DNA from: an uncultured Aliivibrio sp.
Lineage (GTDB): Bacteria; Pseudomonadota; Gammaproteobacteria; Enterobacterales; Vibrionaceae
DNA: 64,000 nucleotides
Reading direction: 5' to 3'
Assembly (NCBI RefSeq): GCF_946479765.1
Contig: NZ_CAMLHO010000005.1
Coordinates: 1-64,000, forward strand
Below the pieces are notes generated by a model. That model did no database searches. It was not told where the DNA came from and saw only the letters and a program-made list of their open reading frames with translations. Made by a program: the position numbers and the translations under genes. Shown piece after piece: positions 8,710 through 17,637 of this stretch (its first letter is position 1; each line of letters starts with the position of its first letter).

Positions 8710-9396
8710 ATGAATATTATTGAATTATCAAATCTGACCTTTTACTGGCCAAATCAGACAGAACGAACGTTAGATATTCCACTTTATCAACAAACGCAAG
8801 GATCGAAAGTATTTATCAAAGGCCCAAGTGGCAGTGGCAAATCAACCTTGCTCAGCCTGCTTACCGGTATATTATCGCCAACCGAAGGGACGGTTATCAT
8901 TAATGGTATAGACATAAATCAACTTACATCGAACCAGAGGGATCGATTCAGAGCTGATAATATTGGCTATATTTTCCAACAATTTAATCTTCTTCCTTAT
9001 TTATCCGTCATTGATAACGTCATATTACCGTATCAATTCTCTTCAAAAAAATCGTTATCAAAACAAGAACTCATCAATGAAGCTGAACGTCTTTTAACTA
9101 TGCTTCAATTGCCTCGTTCTCATTTTGATAAGCCAATAACCGACCTCAGTATTGGTCAGCAACAACGAGTCGCAGCGGCAAGAGCCTTTATTGGTAAACC
9201 AAGATTAATTATTGCAGATGAACCCACATCAGCATTAGATCACGAAACTCGTTTCGCCTTTATTCAACTACTAATGAAAGAATGTGAAGAGAGCGGTGCA
9301 AGTTTATTATTTGTCAGTCATGATCCTAGCTTAGAGTCTTTATTTGACCGCAGCATCGATTTAAGAGAGTTAAATAAAGTAGGAGATATCACATGA
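8710..9396 (+). CDS. zrgB: ABC transporter ATPase of the zrg zinc system (LolD/MacB type)
   Basis: This 228-residue ATPase energises the permease encoded next. Walker A GPSGSGKST is at residues 38-46, the Q loop is in IFQQFNLLPYL, the signature is LSIGQQQR (about 144-151), and Walker B with the catalytic Glu is LIIADEP (about 162-168), followed by the H loop VSHD. The sequence is closest to the LolD/MacB/FtsE group rather than to ZnuC-type importers. That fits a mechanotransmission-type transporter acting with periplasmic partners. Its stop overlaps the permease start (ATGA). The letter B follows the V. cholerae zrg operon and is from memory. Confidence 0.82.
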   Translation: MNIIELSNLTFYWPNQTERTLDIPLYQQTQGSKVFIKGPSGSGKSTLLSLLTGILSPTEGTVIINGIDINQLTSNQRDRFRADNIGYIFQQFNLLPYLSVIDNVILPYQFSSKKSLSKQELINEAERLLTMLQLPRSHFDKPITDLSIGQQQRVAAARAFIGKPRLIIADEPTSALDHETRFAFIQLLMKECEESGASLLFVSHDPSLESLFDRSIDLRELNKVGDIT

Positions 9397-10652
9397 TAGG
9401 CATCGCACAACTGGCTTGGAAAAGTTTAAAGAATCGCAAAACAACCGTTATTTTAACCGTTGTGACTATTGCGATTTCTGTCATGTTATTGATGGGGGTT
9501 GAGCGAATTAGAACACAAGCAAAAACAAGCTTCGCCAATACTATTTCTAATACAGATTTAATCGTAGGTGCACGCTCTGGGCAAGTAAACCTTCTCCTCT
9601 ATTCCGTATTTAGAATTGGTAATGCAACCAACAATATTGATTGGAAAAGTTATCAAGAAATTAGTAACCAACGATCTGTAAAATGGTCAATCCCTATTTC
9701 TCTTGGCGACTCTCATAAAGGGTTTCGGGTAATGGGTACCAATCAAGATTATTTTCGTTTTTACCAATACGGAAAAAAGCAGCCATTAGCGTTTAAAGAA
9801 GGAAAACCTTTCACTCAATTATTTGATGTTGTATTAGGCTCTGATGTTGCCACCAAGCTCAACTATCAGCTTGGTGAACAATTGGTTATTGCTCATGGCA
9901 TTAGTGATAAATCATTCACCCGTCATGATAATTTACCTTTCACTGTTACTGGAATTTTAAATCCAACAGGCACTCCAGTAGATAAGACATTACACGTGTC
10001 ACTAGGTGCAATCGAAGCCATCCACGTTGGTTGGGAAAGCGGAGCTCATCTAGGAAATACACCCGATGCAAAAATATTAGAGCAACACCAATTTAAGCCC
10101 AAAGAAATCACCGCATTTATGCTTGGTCTTAACTCAAAGATCCAAACCTTTGGTCTACAGCGCTATATAAACAATTACAATAAAGAACCATTAAGTGCCA
10201 TTCTTCCAGGTATTGCCTTGCATGAACTCTGGGGAATGATGTCAATGGCAGAACAGGCTCTATTAGCAGTCTCTGTTTTTGTTGTTATTGCAGGGTTAAT
10301 GGGAATGCTAACCAGCCTATTGACTAGTCTTCAAGAAAGACGACGAGAAATGGCCATTTTGCGATCGATGGGCGCACAACCTAGACACATATTTACCTTA
10401 CTCGTTAGCGAGGCCGTTGTAATTACAAGCTTTGGGATCATAGTTGGCCTAATAGGTTTATATCTCTCACTTGCCATCTTACAACCCATTATTCAGCAAT
10501 ATTATGGCATTGCCATTGAGCTCACTTTACCCACCCTTTATGAACTGAAATTACTCGGGCTCGTCTTGTGTTCTGGTTTTATCATTGGTGTAATTCCTGC
10601 AATACAAGCATACCGTCACTCATTAAGTGATGGCATGACAATAAGACTTTAA
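9393..10652 (+). CDS. zrgC: ABC transporter permease of the zrg zinc system (FtsX/MacB fold)
   Basis: The 419-residue membrane protein has the type VII ABC layout. One N-terminal helix (about 17-37) is followed by a periplasmic domain of about 240 residues and then three C-terminal helices (about 285-315, 337-365, 385-408). The cytoplasmic loop contains the FtsX-family segment LQERRREMAILRSMGAQPRHI. It starts 4 bp inside the ATPase gene, so it is translationally coupled. It ends 8 bp before the DUF3299 gene. Type VII systems usually do work on periplasmic or membrane substrates instead of moving ions through a channel. How this complex promotes zinc uptake is therefore unclear from sequence alone. 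Confidence 0.82.
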   Translation: MIGIAQLAWKSLKNRKTTVILTVVTIAISVMLLMGVERIRTQAKTSFANTISNTDLIVGARSGQVNLLLYSVFRIGNATNNIDWKSYQEISNQRSVKWSIPISLGDSHKGFRVMGTNQDYFRFYQYGKKQPLAFKEGKPFTQLFDVVLGSDVATKLNYQLGEQLVIAHGISDKSFTRHDNLPFTVTGILNPTGTPVDKTLHVSLGAIEAIHVGWESGAHLGNTPDAKILEQHQFKPKEITAFMLGLNSKIQTFGLQRYINNYNKEPLSAILPGIALHELWGMMSMAEQALLAVSVFVVIAGLMGMLTSLLTSLQERRREMAILRSMGAQPRHIFTLLVSEAVVITSFGIIVGLIGLYLSLAILQPIIQQYYGIAIELTLPTLYELKLLGLVLCSGFIIGVIPAIQAYRHSLSDGMTIRL

Positions 10653-10660
10653 GGAAAATC

Positions 10661-11146
10661 ATGAAAAATAAACTATTACTTTGCTTGTTGCTACTTCTGC
10701 CTTTTAGCGCAGTTAGTAATGAGGTATTAACTTTAGATTGGATTGATTTAATTCCCGAACAGGAGCGTAATCAATTTGATTCTCTAGGTATGCCAAAGGT
10801 AGACCATAATGGTGCCACAATGGAACAATCTCTTGTTGGTGGGGTTAGACAAGAATTAAACGGTAGTATGGTAAAAATACCGGGGTTTGTTATTCCTTTA
10901 GAAGGGGATGACAAAATGATCACTGAATTTCTATTAGTCCCTTATTTTGGGGCTTGTATCCATGTTCCACCACCGCCTCCAAACCAAATAATTTATGTGA
11001 AATTTGAAAAAGGCGCGCCAATACAGCAACTGTGGGATGTCATTTACATTGTAGGGAAGCTAAAGACAGAAACCATCAATAGTGAGCTAGCTGAAACGGG
11101 GTATCTTATTGAAGGTGTTCGTTTAGAAGAGTACGATGACGAATAG
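10661..11146 (+). CDS. DUF3299 periplasmic protein, last gene of the zinc operon
   Basis: A signal peptide (about 19 residues, ending AVS) precedes a small DUF3299 domain. The recognisable blocks are KIPGFVIPLEGDD, FLLVPYFGACIHVPPPPPNQIIYV and a C-terminal WDVIYIVGKLK. The conserved Cys-Ile-His-Val-Pro motif could bind a metal ion. The 161-residue product is encoded 8 bp after the permease gene and closes the operon. DUF3299 proteins commonly sit with MacB-like ABC genes and ZrgA-like proteins in marine gammaproteobacteria. A part in zinc handling is inferred from that context, with no direct evidence. Confidence 0.75.
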   Translation: MKNKLLLCLLLLLPFSAVSNEVLTLDWIDLIPEQERNQFDSLGMPKVDHNGATMEQSLVGGVRQELNGSMVKIPGFVIPLEGDDKMITEFLLVPYFGACIHVPPPPPNQIIYVKFEKGAPIQQLWDVIYIVGKLKTETINSELAETGYLIEGVRLEEYDDE

Positions 11147-11451
11147 TTAACATTCTAGACACCACTGGTTTATTTTGAAAAATCAAATGTAATTAGATAG
11201 ATAAACCAGTGTACTTACATAAACCCCTATTAGCATAATACTAATAAGCGCATTTTTAATACTTAACCCTTTCATTACCCCTTCCTTACAAGAATCAATT
11301 TGCCTCTTTATTTTAACAAAAAATTATCATTTATCCACATTTTGTATTTCTTACTCATAATTAATTTCAAATCTTGCTTTGAGATTAAAGTTTTTATCCT
11401 TGAATACCGATATTATAAATATAGAACCGTTACTCAGAGCTAGGCTAACTA
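11147..11451. other. Non-coding gap after the zinc operon
   Basis: No convincing gene lies here. CACTGGTTTAT (11163-11173) and ATAAACCAGTG (11201-11211) form a perfect 11-bp inverted repeat with a 27-nt loop and no T run; it may be a weak terminator for the zrg operon. A second small dyad (TATTAG/CTAATA) follows near 11228-11246. The right half is AT-rich and should hold the promoter of the next gene. Confidence 0.5.
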
Positions 11452-12345
11452 ATGACGTCACAACAAAGTATCATCACCAAAGATGAAAAAATAAAAGAAC
11501 AACCAACACATAAAAAAGATCATTATGTAGTAAGCAGTGATCGACGTTTAACTGACATTGCCATAAAACAAGGGCTGGCTGCCAAACTACAGACTCAAAA
11601 ACCAGAAGACACCCTTTTAAAACGCGCCTTATATCGAGACAAATTATTACGAGAACAACAGCAGCAAAACTTAGAACAAATTATAAAGTTTGCTCATGAT
11701 TACTGTAATGATGAAACCGCCGGCGATCCAGATCCAGATTGGCTCCACCGTTTTTTTGAAATGGCTAAAGATATCCACGATCCATCAATGCAACGCTTAT
11801 GGAGCCAAATCTTCAAACAAGAAATTATTACTCCGGGCTCTACATCAATGAAGGCGCTTAAAGTATTAAAAGACATGACGCAACGTGAGGCCCAAACGTT
11901 TCAACGAGCGGCATCATTAGCCTGTAGTTTTGGACAAGATAATAGTAAAAAATTACTGCTTGGCTATAAGTGCGCAGGCACCCTCTTTAACCTATATAAG
12001 ACGGAAGGCCCACAACTGGTTCATTTAGGTAACTACAAACTGCCTTATTCAAGTTTGTTACTTCTTATCGAACTTGGTTTATTACTTGGAACAGAGTTAG
12101 AATCTGGTGAAATTGAATTTGAACCTGCTCTACCATTACAATATCAAGGCAAAAACATTGCCATAAAACCAATGCAAAAAAGCTCTCGTCTCGTCTATTA
12201 TCGATTTAGTCCAACAGGTGCCGAGCTGTGTAAGTTATTAGGTAACAAGCCAAATGATAATTACTTCGATAGCCTTATTGCATTATTAAACCACAAGTTT
12301 ATTGTTGAAATGGACGTAAAGAAAACCATTTCAACCACCGCATAG
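11452..12345 (+). CDS. TIGR03899 family protein, unknown function
   Basis: This 297-residue protein has no signal peptide. A polar basic N-terminus (about 1-40) and a Gln-rich helix (REQQQQNLEQIIKFAHDYC, about 67-85) are followed by the block DPDPDWLHRFFEMAKDIHDPSMQRLWSQIF (about 97-126), typical of the TIGR03899/DUF2806 group. The C-terminal half ends with a winged-helix-like segment (RLVYYRFSPTGAELCKLL). Proteins of this type occur across Vibrionaceae and Shewanella; I know of no established role. It stands alone and converges on cysC across a shared terminator. Confidence 0.75.
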   Translation: MTSQQSIITKDEKIKEQPTHKKDHYVVSSDRRLTDIAIKQGLAAKLQTQKPEDTLLKRALYRDKLLREQQQQNLEQIIKFAHDYCNDETAGDPDPDWLHRFFEMAKDIHDPSMQRLWSQIFKQEIITPGSTSMKALKVLKDMTQREAQTFQRAASLACSFGQDNSKKLLLGYKCAGTLFNLYKTEGPQLVHLGNYKLPYSSLLLLIELGLLLGTELESGEIEFEPALPLQYQGKNIAIKPMQKSSRLVYYRFSPTGAELCKLLGNKPNDNYFDSLIALLNHKFIVEMDVKKTISTTA

Positions 12346-12366
12346 TGTCTTTCTGATATATATAAT

Positions 12367-12407
12367 AAAGCCCCTAAGTAAACCGTATTTAGAGGCTTTC
12401 ATTTTTA
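12367..12407. terminator. Bidirectional terminator between the TIGR03899 gene and cysC
   Basis: AAAGCCCCTAA pairs with TTAGAGGCTTT with one mismatch (12367-12399), and a T run follows. The A-rich 5' side lets it work on both strands. Confidence 0.75.
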
Positions 12408-12439
12408 GATCTCATTTCGCAAAGTTTGAACAGATGACC

Positions 12440-13057
12440 TTATTTAATAATGCCTCGTGTTTTCAGCTCAGCTAAACACTGCTCAACAAGCATATCAATT
12501 GACTCACTACCTGCTGGTAAATCAATTTCAGGATTTACGGGTGATTGGTAATCAGAATCTATTCCTGTGAAATTTTTAATCTCACCGGCTCTGGCTTTTT
12601 TATACAATCCTTTTGGGTCTCGTTTCTCACACTCACTAAGTGAGGTATTTACAAACACTTCTAAAAACTCATTTTCTGGTAATAGGTTTCTTACCATTTC
12701 TCTTTCTGCTCGATGCGGCGAGATAAATGCACTTAATACAATTAAACCCGCATCAGCCATTAATTTTGCCAGCTCACCAATACGTCGAATATTTTCTTGC
12801 CTATCATGATCCGAAAAGCCTAAGTCCTGACATAAACCATGACGCACATTATCACCATCTAATAAATAGGTATGATAACCAAGTTCGGCAAGCTTAATTT
12901 CTAATGCGCCAGCAATGGTTGATTTCCCTGCACCTGACAATCCAGTGAACCATAGCACCGCGGGTTTTTGTTTCTTTAACACCGAACGAGTTTCTTTCGT
13001 TACTAAATGTTGATGCCAAACGATATTTTCATTTTTCACAGCGTCTTTGACTGACAT
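12440..13057 (-). CDS. cysC: CysC, adenylylsulfate kinase
   Basis: It phosphorylates APS to PAPS, the second step of sulfate activation. The P-loop GLSGAGKST is near residues 39-47. The APS-kinase blocks [31 protein letters not shown] and [21 protein letters not shown] are complete. The 205-residue length is normal. It is the last gene of cysD-cysN-permease-cysC, 14 bp after the permease gene. A CysB-activated operon is expected from the family, but I did not identify a CysB site with confidence. Confidence 0.95.
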   Translation of the reverse strand: MSVKDAVKNENIVWHQHLVTKETRSVLKKQKPAVLWFTGLSGAGKSTIAGALEIKLAELGYHTYLLDGDNVRHGLCQDLGFSDHDRQENIRRIGELAKLMADAGLIVLSAFISPHRAEREMVRNLLPENEFLEVFVNTSLSECEKRDPKGLYKKARAGEIKNFTGIDSDYQSPVNPEIDLPAGSESIDMLVEQCLAELKTRGIIK

Positions 13058-13071
13058 GTTTCATCCTTGAA

Positions 13072-14799
13072 CTAAAATGGGAAAAAATAAGGGATTAACG
13101 TCAATACCAGTATCGAATAAACAATCGACATTGGTAATCCCACTTTTACATAATCCAGTAAAGTGTAGTTACCCACACTAAATACTAATAAATTGGTTTG
13201 GTAGCCATAAGGAGAGATAAAACTCGCGCTTGCTCCGAAAAGAACGGCCATAATAAATGGCATTGGATCAACCCCATAACCTAGCGCCATACTATAACCA
13301 ATAGGAAAAGCGAGAGCGGCAGCCGCGTTATTGGTAATTAACTCAGTCAATACGAGAGTAATCAAATAGACAGCAATTAATGCGCCCATCACACCCCAAC
13401 CATTAAATAACTCCATAAATAGATTGCCAAGTTGGACTGATAAGCCTGAAGACAACATTAATTGAGCGATTGATAATGCAGCGCCAACAATAACAACGAT
13501 ATCAATTGGGAATCGGCGACGTAACTCACCAATATTAATAACCCCTAGCGCTAAGAGAGCCAAAAGATAAACAGATAACCCTTTAATTATAGGAAAAAAT
13601 CCCAATAACTCTGCCGCTATCACACCAGCAAAACCGAGTAAAACCAGAGTGCTTTTATCTCCATCCAATTTTGCAGCTGAATCTAAATCACTAATAATGA
13701 CAAACTCACGTTTAAGCTGCTGTTTACTTTGTTCAAAATTTTTACCTGGCACTAAAACTAACGTATCACCTGCTTGCAGTTCAATTTTTCCCAAACCACC
13801 TTCAAGGCGTTCATGCCCACGTCGAATAGCAACGACAACCGCATCAAAACGGTCTCTAAATTGTGAAGATTTAATGCTCTTTCCGCGAATAGAGGCCGAT
13901 TGGCTAACCACCACTTCAATTAAATTTTGTCCATTTAAGTGATGTTGACCAAAGAGTGTTAATCCATTTATTTCTTGCAACGTCGTCACGCTTTCAATAT
14001 CACCGCAAAAAAGTAATCGGTCTCCGGCAAGCAGTACCATTTCCGGGTCAACAGAGGCAATGGTTTTTCCCTCTCTTATTACTTCTGCTAAAAAGAGTTT
14101 TCGTAATGCTCGTAAATTATTTTCAGCAATTGATTTTCCAACTAATGGCGAACCACCTTCGACTCTTGCCTCTAAAAAATAAGGTAATTCATCATGATTA
14201 CTTTCATCATAGGCGGGCAATAAATAGCTCAATGGGATCAAAATTAATAATCCACCAAACAAGACAGCTAATCCAATAGCGGTTGGTGCAAAAAAACTTA
14301 AACTTGGTAATCCTGCATCTTCAACAAAACTATTAATGATAAGGTTGGTTGATGTGCCAATTAAAGTGAGTGTGCCACCTAAAATAGCCGCATAAGAAAG
14401 AGGAATAAGAAGACGAGATGGTGCGTGGCGTTGGTTACGTTTGATTGCGCCAATTAAAGAAACCACCACTGCGGTATTATTTGTAAAAGAAGAAAGGATT
14501 GCAGTAGATAGACCCAATTTGCCTACCACACTCCCTAACCTTCCTTGTGAAATATAACGCCCTACCCAGCTGATAAGGCGTGTTTTTTCTAAAGCACAAG
14601 AACTCAGGATCAATAGCACTAACGTCAATAATGAAGAGTTAGTAAAGTTTTTTGCCAAGCTAGGTAAGTCAATCATACCCAACATAAACGCAATAAATGC
14701 CGAACCAGCAAAAATTACACTAGGCTTCAATTTACTCGCTAACAAACTAACAATAATAAATGCCAATAACGCTAGAACGAATCCCTGTTCCCATGCCAT
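13072..14799 (-). CDS. SLC13-family permease with TrkA-C domains, probable sulfate transporter
   Basis: This membrane protein of 575 residues belongs to the DASS/SLC13 group. It has about eleven helices interrupted by a cytoplasmic insert (about residues 205-375) with two TrkA-C-like domains (GSPLVGKSIAENNLRALRK and SIRGKSIKSSQFRDRFDAVV). The transport signatures SxTNNTAVVVSL (about 105-116) and ITNNAAAALAFPIG (about 490-503) are the paired Ser-Asn-Thr-type motifs of the family. Its place inside the cys operon, 21 bp after cysN and just before cysC, points to sulfate or thiosulfate uptake. The same arrangement is common in Vibrio. Substrate is inferred from context. Confidence 0.82.
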   Translation of the reverse strand: MAWEQGFVLALLAFIIVSLLASKLKPSVIFAGSAFIAFMLGMIDLPSLAKNFTNSSLLTLVLLILSSCALEKTRLISWVGRYISQGRLGSVVGKLGLSTAILSSFTNNTAVVVSLIGAIKRNQRHAPSRLLIPLSYAAILGGTLTLIGTSTNLIINSFVEDAGLPSLSFFAPTAIGLAVLFGGLLILIPLSYLLPAYDESNHDELPYFLEARVEGGSPLVGKSIAENNLRALRKLFLAEVIREGKTIASVDPEMVLLAGDRLLFCGDIESVTTLQEINGLTLFGQHHLNGQNLIEVVVSQSASIRGKSIKSSQFRDRFDAVVVAIRRGHERLEGGLGKIELQAGDTLVLVPGKNFEQSKQQLKREFVIISDLDSAAKLDGDKSTLVLLGFAGVIAAELLGFFPIIKGLSVYLLALLALGVINIGELRRRFPIDIVVIVGAALSIAQLMLSSGLSVQLGNLFMELFNGWGVMGALIAVYLITLVLTELITNNAAAALAFPIGYSMALGYGVDPMPFIMAVLFGASASFISPYGYQTNLLVFSVGNYTLLDYVKVGLPMSIVYSILVLTLIPYFFPF

Positions 14800-14820
14800 A
14801 GAATATCCCTTTTTAAGCCA

Positions 14821-16257
14821 TTAACTTAAAAGCTTTGAAATATCTTGAGCTTTCCAATGAGGGAAATGTTTACGAACTAACGCATTTAACTCCACCTCAA
14901 AGGCACTGACATTATCATTAATAGGTTTTACATCACTCAGTTCAGAAAGGTTTTGGATCATACCAGCCCCTACAGTTACATTCGTTAAGCGATCAATAAA
15001 AATGAAACCACCTGTGTTAGCACAATCTTGATAGCGATCTAAACTCACCGTCTCTGTTAATGACACATCACATAAGCCAATACCATTTAACGGTAATTCT
15101 GTAGTATCAAACGTATCCAAACTATTAATATTCACTTGATGGTGAATCGCATCAATTTGACCTACCGTTTTCTTGCCTGCAATTTTGATATCGTATTGAC
15201 GACCTGGTTGTAAGCCTTTTTCTGTCATCCACACAATCTCAGCTTTAAATTGATCCGTTGCCTGTAAGCTTGAATTTGATTTCACCAGTAAATCACCACG
15301 GCTAATATCAATTTCATCTTCCAATGTTAATGTCACTGCCTGACCTGCTTGTGCCGAAGGTAAATCGCCATCAAACGTTACGATACGTGCAACTTTTGAT
15401 TTCTTACCTGAGGGTAAAGCGATAATCTCATCACCAACAGCAATGCCACCAGCCGAAACGGTTCCAGCAAAACCACGAAAATCTAAATTAGGACGATTCA
15501 CATATTGAACAGGGAAGCGGAACTCACCATTACCCCGGTCAGCATCAATATCGATATTTTCAAGCACTTCTAATAACGGAGCGCCTTTATACCAAGCTAA
15601 AGCTTCGCTAGGATTAACTACGTTATCCCCTTCTAATGCAGATAACGGTAAAATAGAAAGCTCTAGATTAGGGTTGTTTAACTTCTTCGAAAACGTTAAA
15701 TATTCTTCTTTAATCTCTTCAAAACGAGATTCAGAGTAATCAACTAAATCCATTTTATTTACCGCCACAACAAAATGACGGATACCTAAAAGGTTAGCGA
15801 TATAAGAATGACGACGAGTTTGATCAAGTACGCCTTTACGTGCATCAATCAAAATAACAGCAACATTACAGGTTGAGGCTCCTGTTGCCATATTACGAGT
15901 GTACTGCTCATGGCCTGGGGTATCAGCAATAATAAACTTACGTTTTTGAGTCGAGAAATAACGATAAGCAACATCAATCGTGATCCCTTGCTCACGCTCT
16001 GCTTGTAAGCCATCAACTAACAAAGCCAAATCAGGACGATCGCCTGTTGTCCCTACGCGCTGACTGTCAGCATGAACCGCATCTAATTGATCTGCATAGA
16101 TTTGTTTTGAGTCATGAAGTAATCGGCCTATGAGGGTACTTTTACCATCATCCACCGAACCACACGTTAAAAATCGAAGTAATGATTTGTATTGATGTTC
16201 TTTTAAATAAGCTTCAATACCAAGCTCTGCCAGTTGTTGTTGTACTGCACTATTCAT
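14821..16257 (-). CDS. cysN: CysN, GTPase subunit of ATP sulfurylase
   Basis: CysN uses GTP hydrolysis to drive APS formation by CysD. It is an EF-Tu-like GTPase with G1 [17 protein letters not shown] (about residues 33-49), G3 DTPGHEQY (about 112-119) and G4 NKMDLVD (about 167-173), followed by two beta-barrel domains. The 478-residue product is normal for the stand-alone CysN form, so it is not fused to CysC as in some bacteria. It begins 28 bp after cysD, and the SLC13 permease follows closely. Confidence 0.95.
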   Translation of the reverse strand: MNSAVQQQLAELGIEAYLKEHQYKSLLRFLTCGSVDDGKSTLIGRLLHDSKQIYADQLDAVHADSQRVGTTGDRPDLALLVDGLQAEREQGITIDVAYRYFSTQKRKFIIADTPGHEQYTRNMATGASTCNVAVILIDARKGVLDQTRRHSYIANLLGIRHFVVAVNKMDLVDYSESRFEEIKEEYLTFSKKLNNPNLELSILPLSALEGDNVVNPSEALAWYKGAPLLEVLENIDIDADRGNGEFRFPVQYVNRPNLDFRGFAGTVSAGGIAVGDEIIALPSGKKSKVARIVTFDGDLPSAQAGQAVTLTLEDEIDISRGDLLVKSNSSLQATDQFKAEIVWMTEKGLQPGRQYDIKIAGKKTVGQIDAIHHQVNINSLDTFDTTELPLNGIGLCDVSLTETVSLDRYQDCANTGGFIFIDRLTNVTVGAGMIQNLSELSDVKPINDNVSAFEVELNALVRKHFPHWKAQDISKLLS

Positions 16258-16285
16258 TGTTGACTCCTTCCTTAGATGCCTGATA

Positions 16286-17194
16286 TTAAAAGTAACCTTG
16301 ACGTTTTTTCAGTTCCATCGACCCCGATGAATCATGGTCTATCGCTCTGCCTTGACGTTCACTCGACGTAGCAACCAACATCTCTTCAATAATTTCAGGC
16401 AAGGTATTCGCGGTAGATTCCACAGCACCCGTCAATGGATAACAACCTAAGGTTCTAAAGCGAATGTCTTTATGTTGGATCTCTTCGCCTTCTTCTAGCT
16501 CTAAACGTTCATCATCGACCATGATCAACATGCCATCACGTTCAACAACAGGGCGTTTTTCAGATAAATAAAGTGGAACGATTTCAATATTTTCTAAATA
16601 GATATATTGCCAGATATCGAGTTCAGTCCAGTTTGATAATGGGAATACACGAATGCTCTCCCCTTTATTTACTTGACCGTTATAAGTATTCCACAACTCT
16701 GGACGCTGATTTTTAGGATCCCACGTGTGATTTTTATCTCGGAACGAATACACACGCTCTTTTGCACGAGACTTCTCTTCATCACGACGAGCCCCACCAA
16801 ACGCCGCATCAAAACCGTATTTATTGAGCGCTTGTTTTAATCCTTGAGTTTTCATGATGTCGGTATGCTTTGATGACCCATGAACAAATGGGTTAATTCC
16901 CATCTCCATGCCTTCAGGGTTTTTATGTACTAATAGGTCAAAACCATATTTTGCGGCTGTTTTCTCGCGAAACTCAATCATCTCTTTAAATTTCCAATCC
17001 GTATCAACATGAAGAAGCGGGAATGGAATTTTTCCTGGATAGAAAGCTTTACGAGCAAGATGCAACATTACTGAAGAATCTTTACCAATCGAATACATCA
17101 TAACTGGATTATCAAACTCAGCAGCCACTTCACGGATGATGTGAATACTTTCGGCTTCTAGCTGTTGTAGGTGGGTTAATCTTTGTGCGTCCAT
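16286..17194 (-). CDS. cysD: CysD, catalytic subunit of ATP sulfurylase
   Basis: It adenylylates sulfate to APS. It belongs to the PAPS-reductase/N-type ATP pyrophosphatase fold, with the PP-loop variant [13 protein letters not shown] (about residues 34-46). The family segments [17 protein letters not shown] and [13 protein letters not shown] are present, with a C-terminal [12 protein letters not shown] and KKRQGYF. The 302-residue length equals the E. coli protein. It is the promoter-proximal gene of the operon; 440 bp of non-coding DNA separate it from cpdB. A plausible minus-strand promoter is TTCAGG-17 bp-TATAGT around 17310-17340. Confidence 0.95.
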   Translation of the reverse strand: MDAQRLTHLQQLEAESIHIIREVAAEFDNPVMMYSIGKDSSVMLHLARKAFYPGKIPFPLLHVDTDWKFKEMIEFREKTAAKYGFDLLVHKNPEGMEMGINPFVHGSSKHTDIMKTQGLKQALNKYGFDAAFGGARRDEEKSRAKERVYSFRDKNHTWDPKNQRPELWNTYNGQVNKGESIRVFPLSNWTELDIWQYIYLENIEIVPLYLSEKRPVVERDGMLIMVDDERLELEEGEEIQHKDIRFRTLGCYPLTGAVESTANTLPEIIEEMLVATSSERQGRAIDHDSSGSMELKKRQGYF

Positions 17195-17637
17195 GTGTTT
17201 TGTCCTTTAGGCTAAATTTGGTAATGGCACCTATTATCGAAATTGATTGCGTTGTCGTTGCATCAACTCTCTTTTCCATTAGGTGGGTATTTTCATTCCA
17301 ATAAAGTCACTATAGACGGGTTGCTTTATTACCTGAAATTCTAAAACTTCATTTTTTATTCGATTTAATGCTAAGGGTTATAGATAAAAAGGTTTCATTT
17401 ATAAAAACAGTGAAAAAGAATAAATATCGTTCGACTTGTGGAATGGCATTCCTGTTAATAAAAATCAGCCAGCCAGACAATATGTATCAATAATTCCTAT
17501 TGAAGCTGTGATCTAGTTACCGTAAAGCACACGGGAACGAGATCAACTCCACATATTGAAATTCAAATTACATTGAGTTCACACTCAATCTGTTATGTTA
17601 TTGGCGCTTTTTATGATTATCACCTTTGGAGAACACT
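17195..17637. other. Divergent regulatory region between cysD and cpdB
   Basis: No gene is seen. The cysD side should hold a CysB-controlled promoter. The cpdB side holds a candidate CRP half-site (17507-17522) and AT-rich promoter-like sequence near 17573-17599. The middle (17360-17430) is very A-rich. Confidence 0.5.
17507..17522 (+). promoter_or_regulatory. Candidate CRP site upstream of cpdB
   Basis: TGTGATCTAGTTACCG matches 12 of 16 positions of the CRP consensus; the left half TGTGATCTAG is perfect and the right half is weak. It lies about 115-130 bp before the cpdB start. cAMP-CRP control would suit a nucleotide scavenging enzyme, but this is a single weak match. Confidence 0.35.

Noticed and set aside
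11163..11211. Strong terminator or small RNA after the zinc operon
   Set aside because: The 11-bp dyad is perfect, but the loop is 27 nt and no T run follows, so I only list it as a weak possibility in the gap entry.
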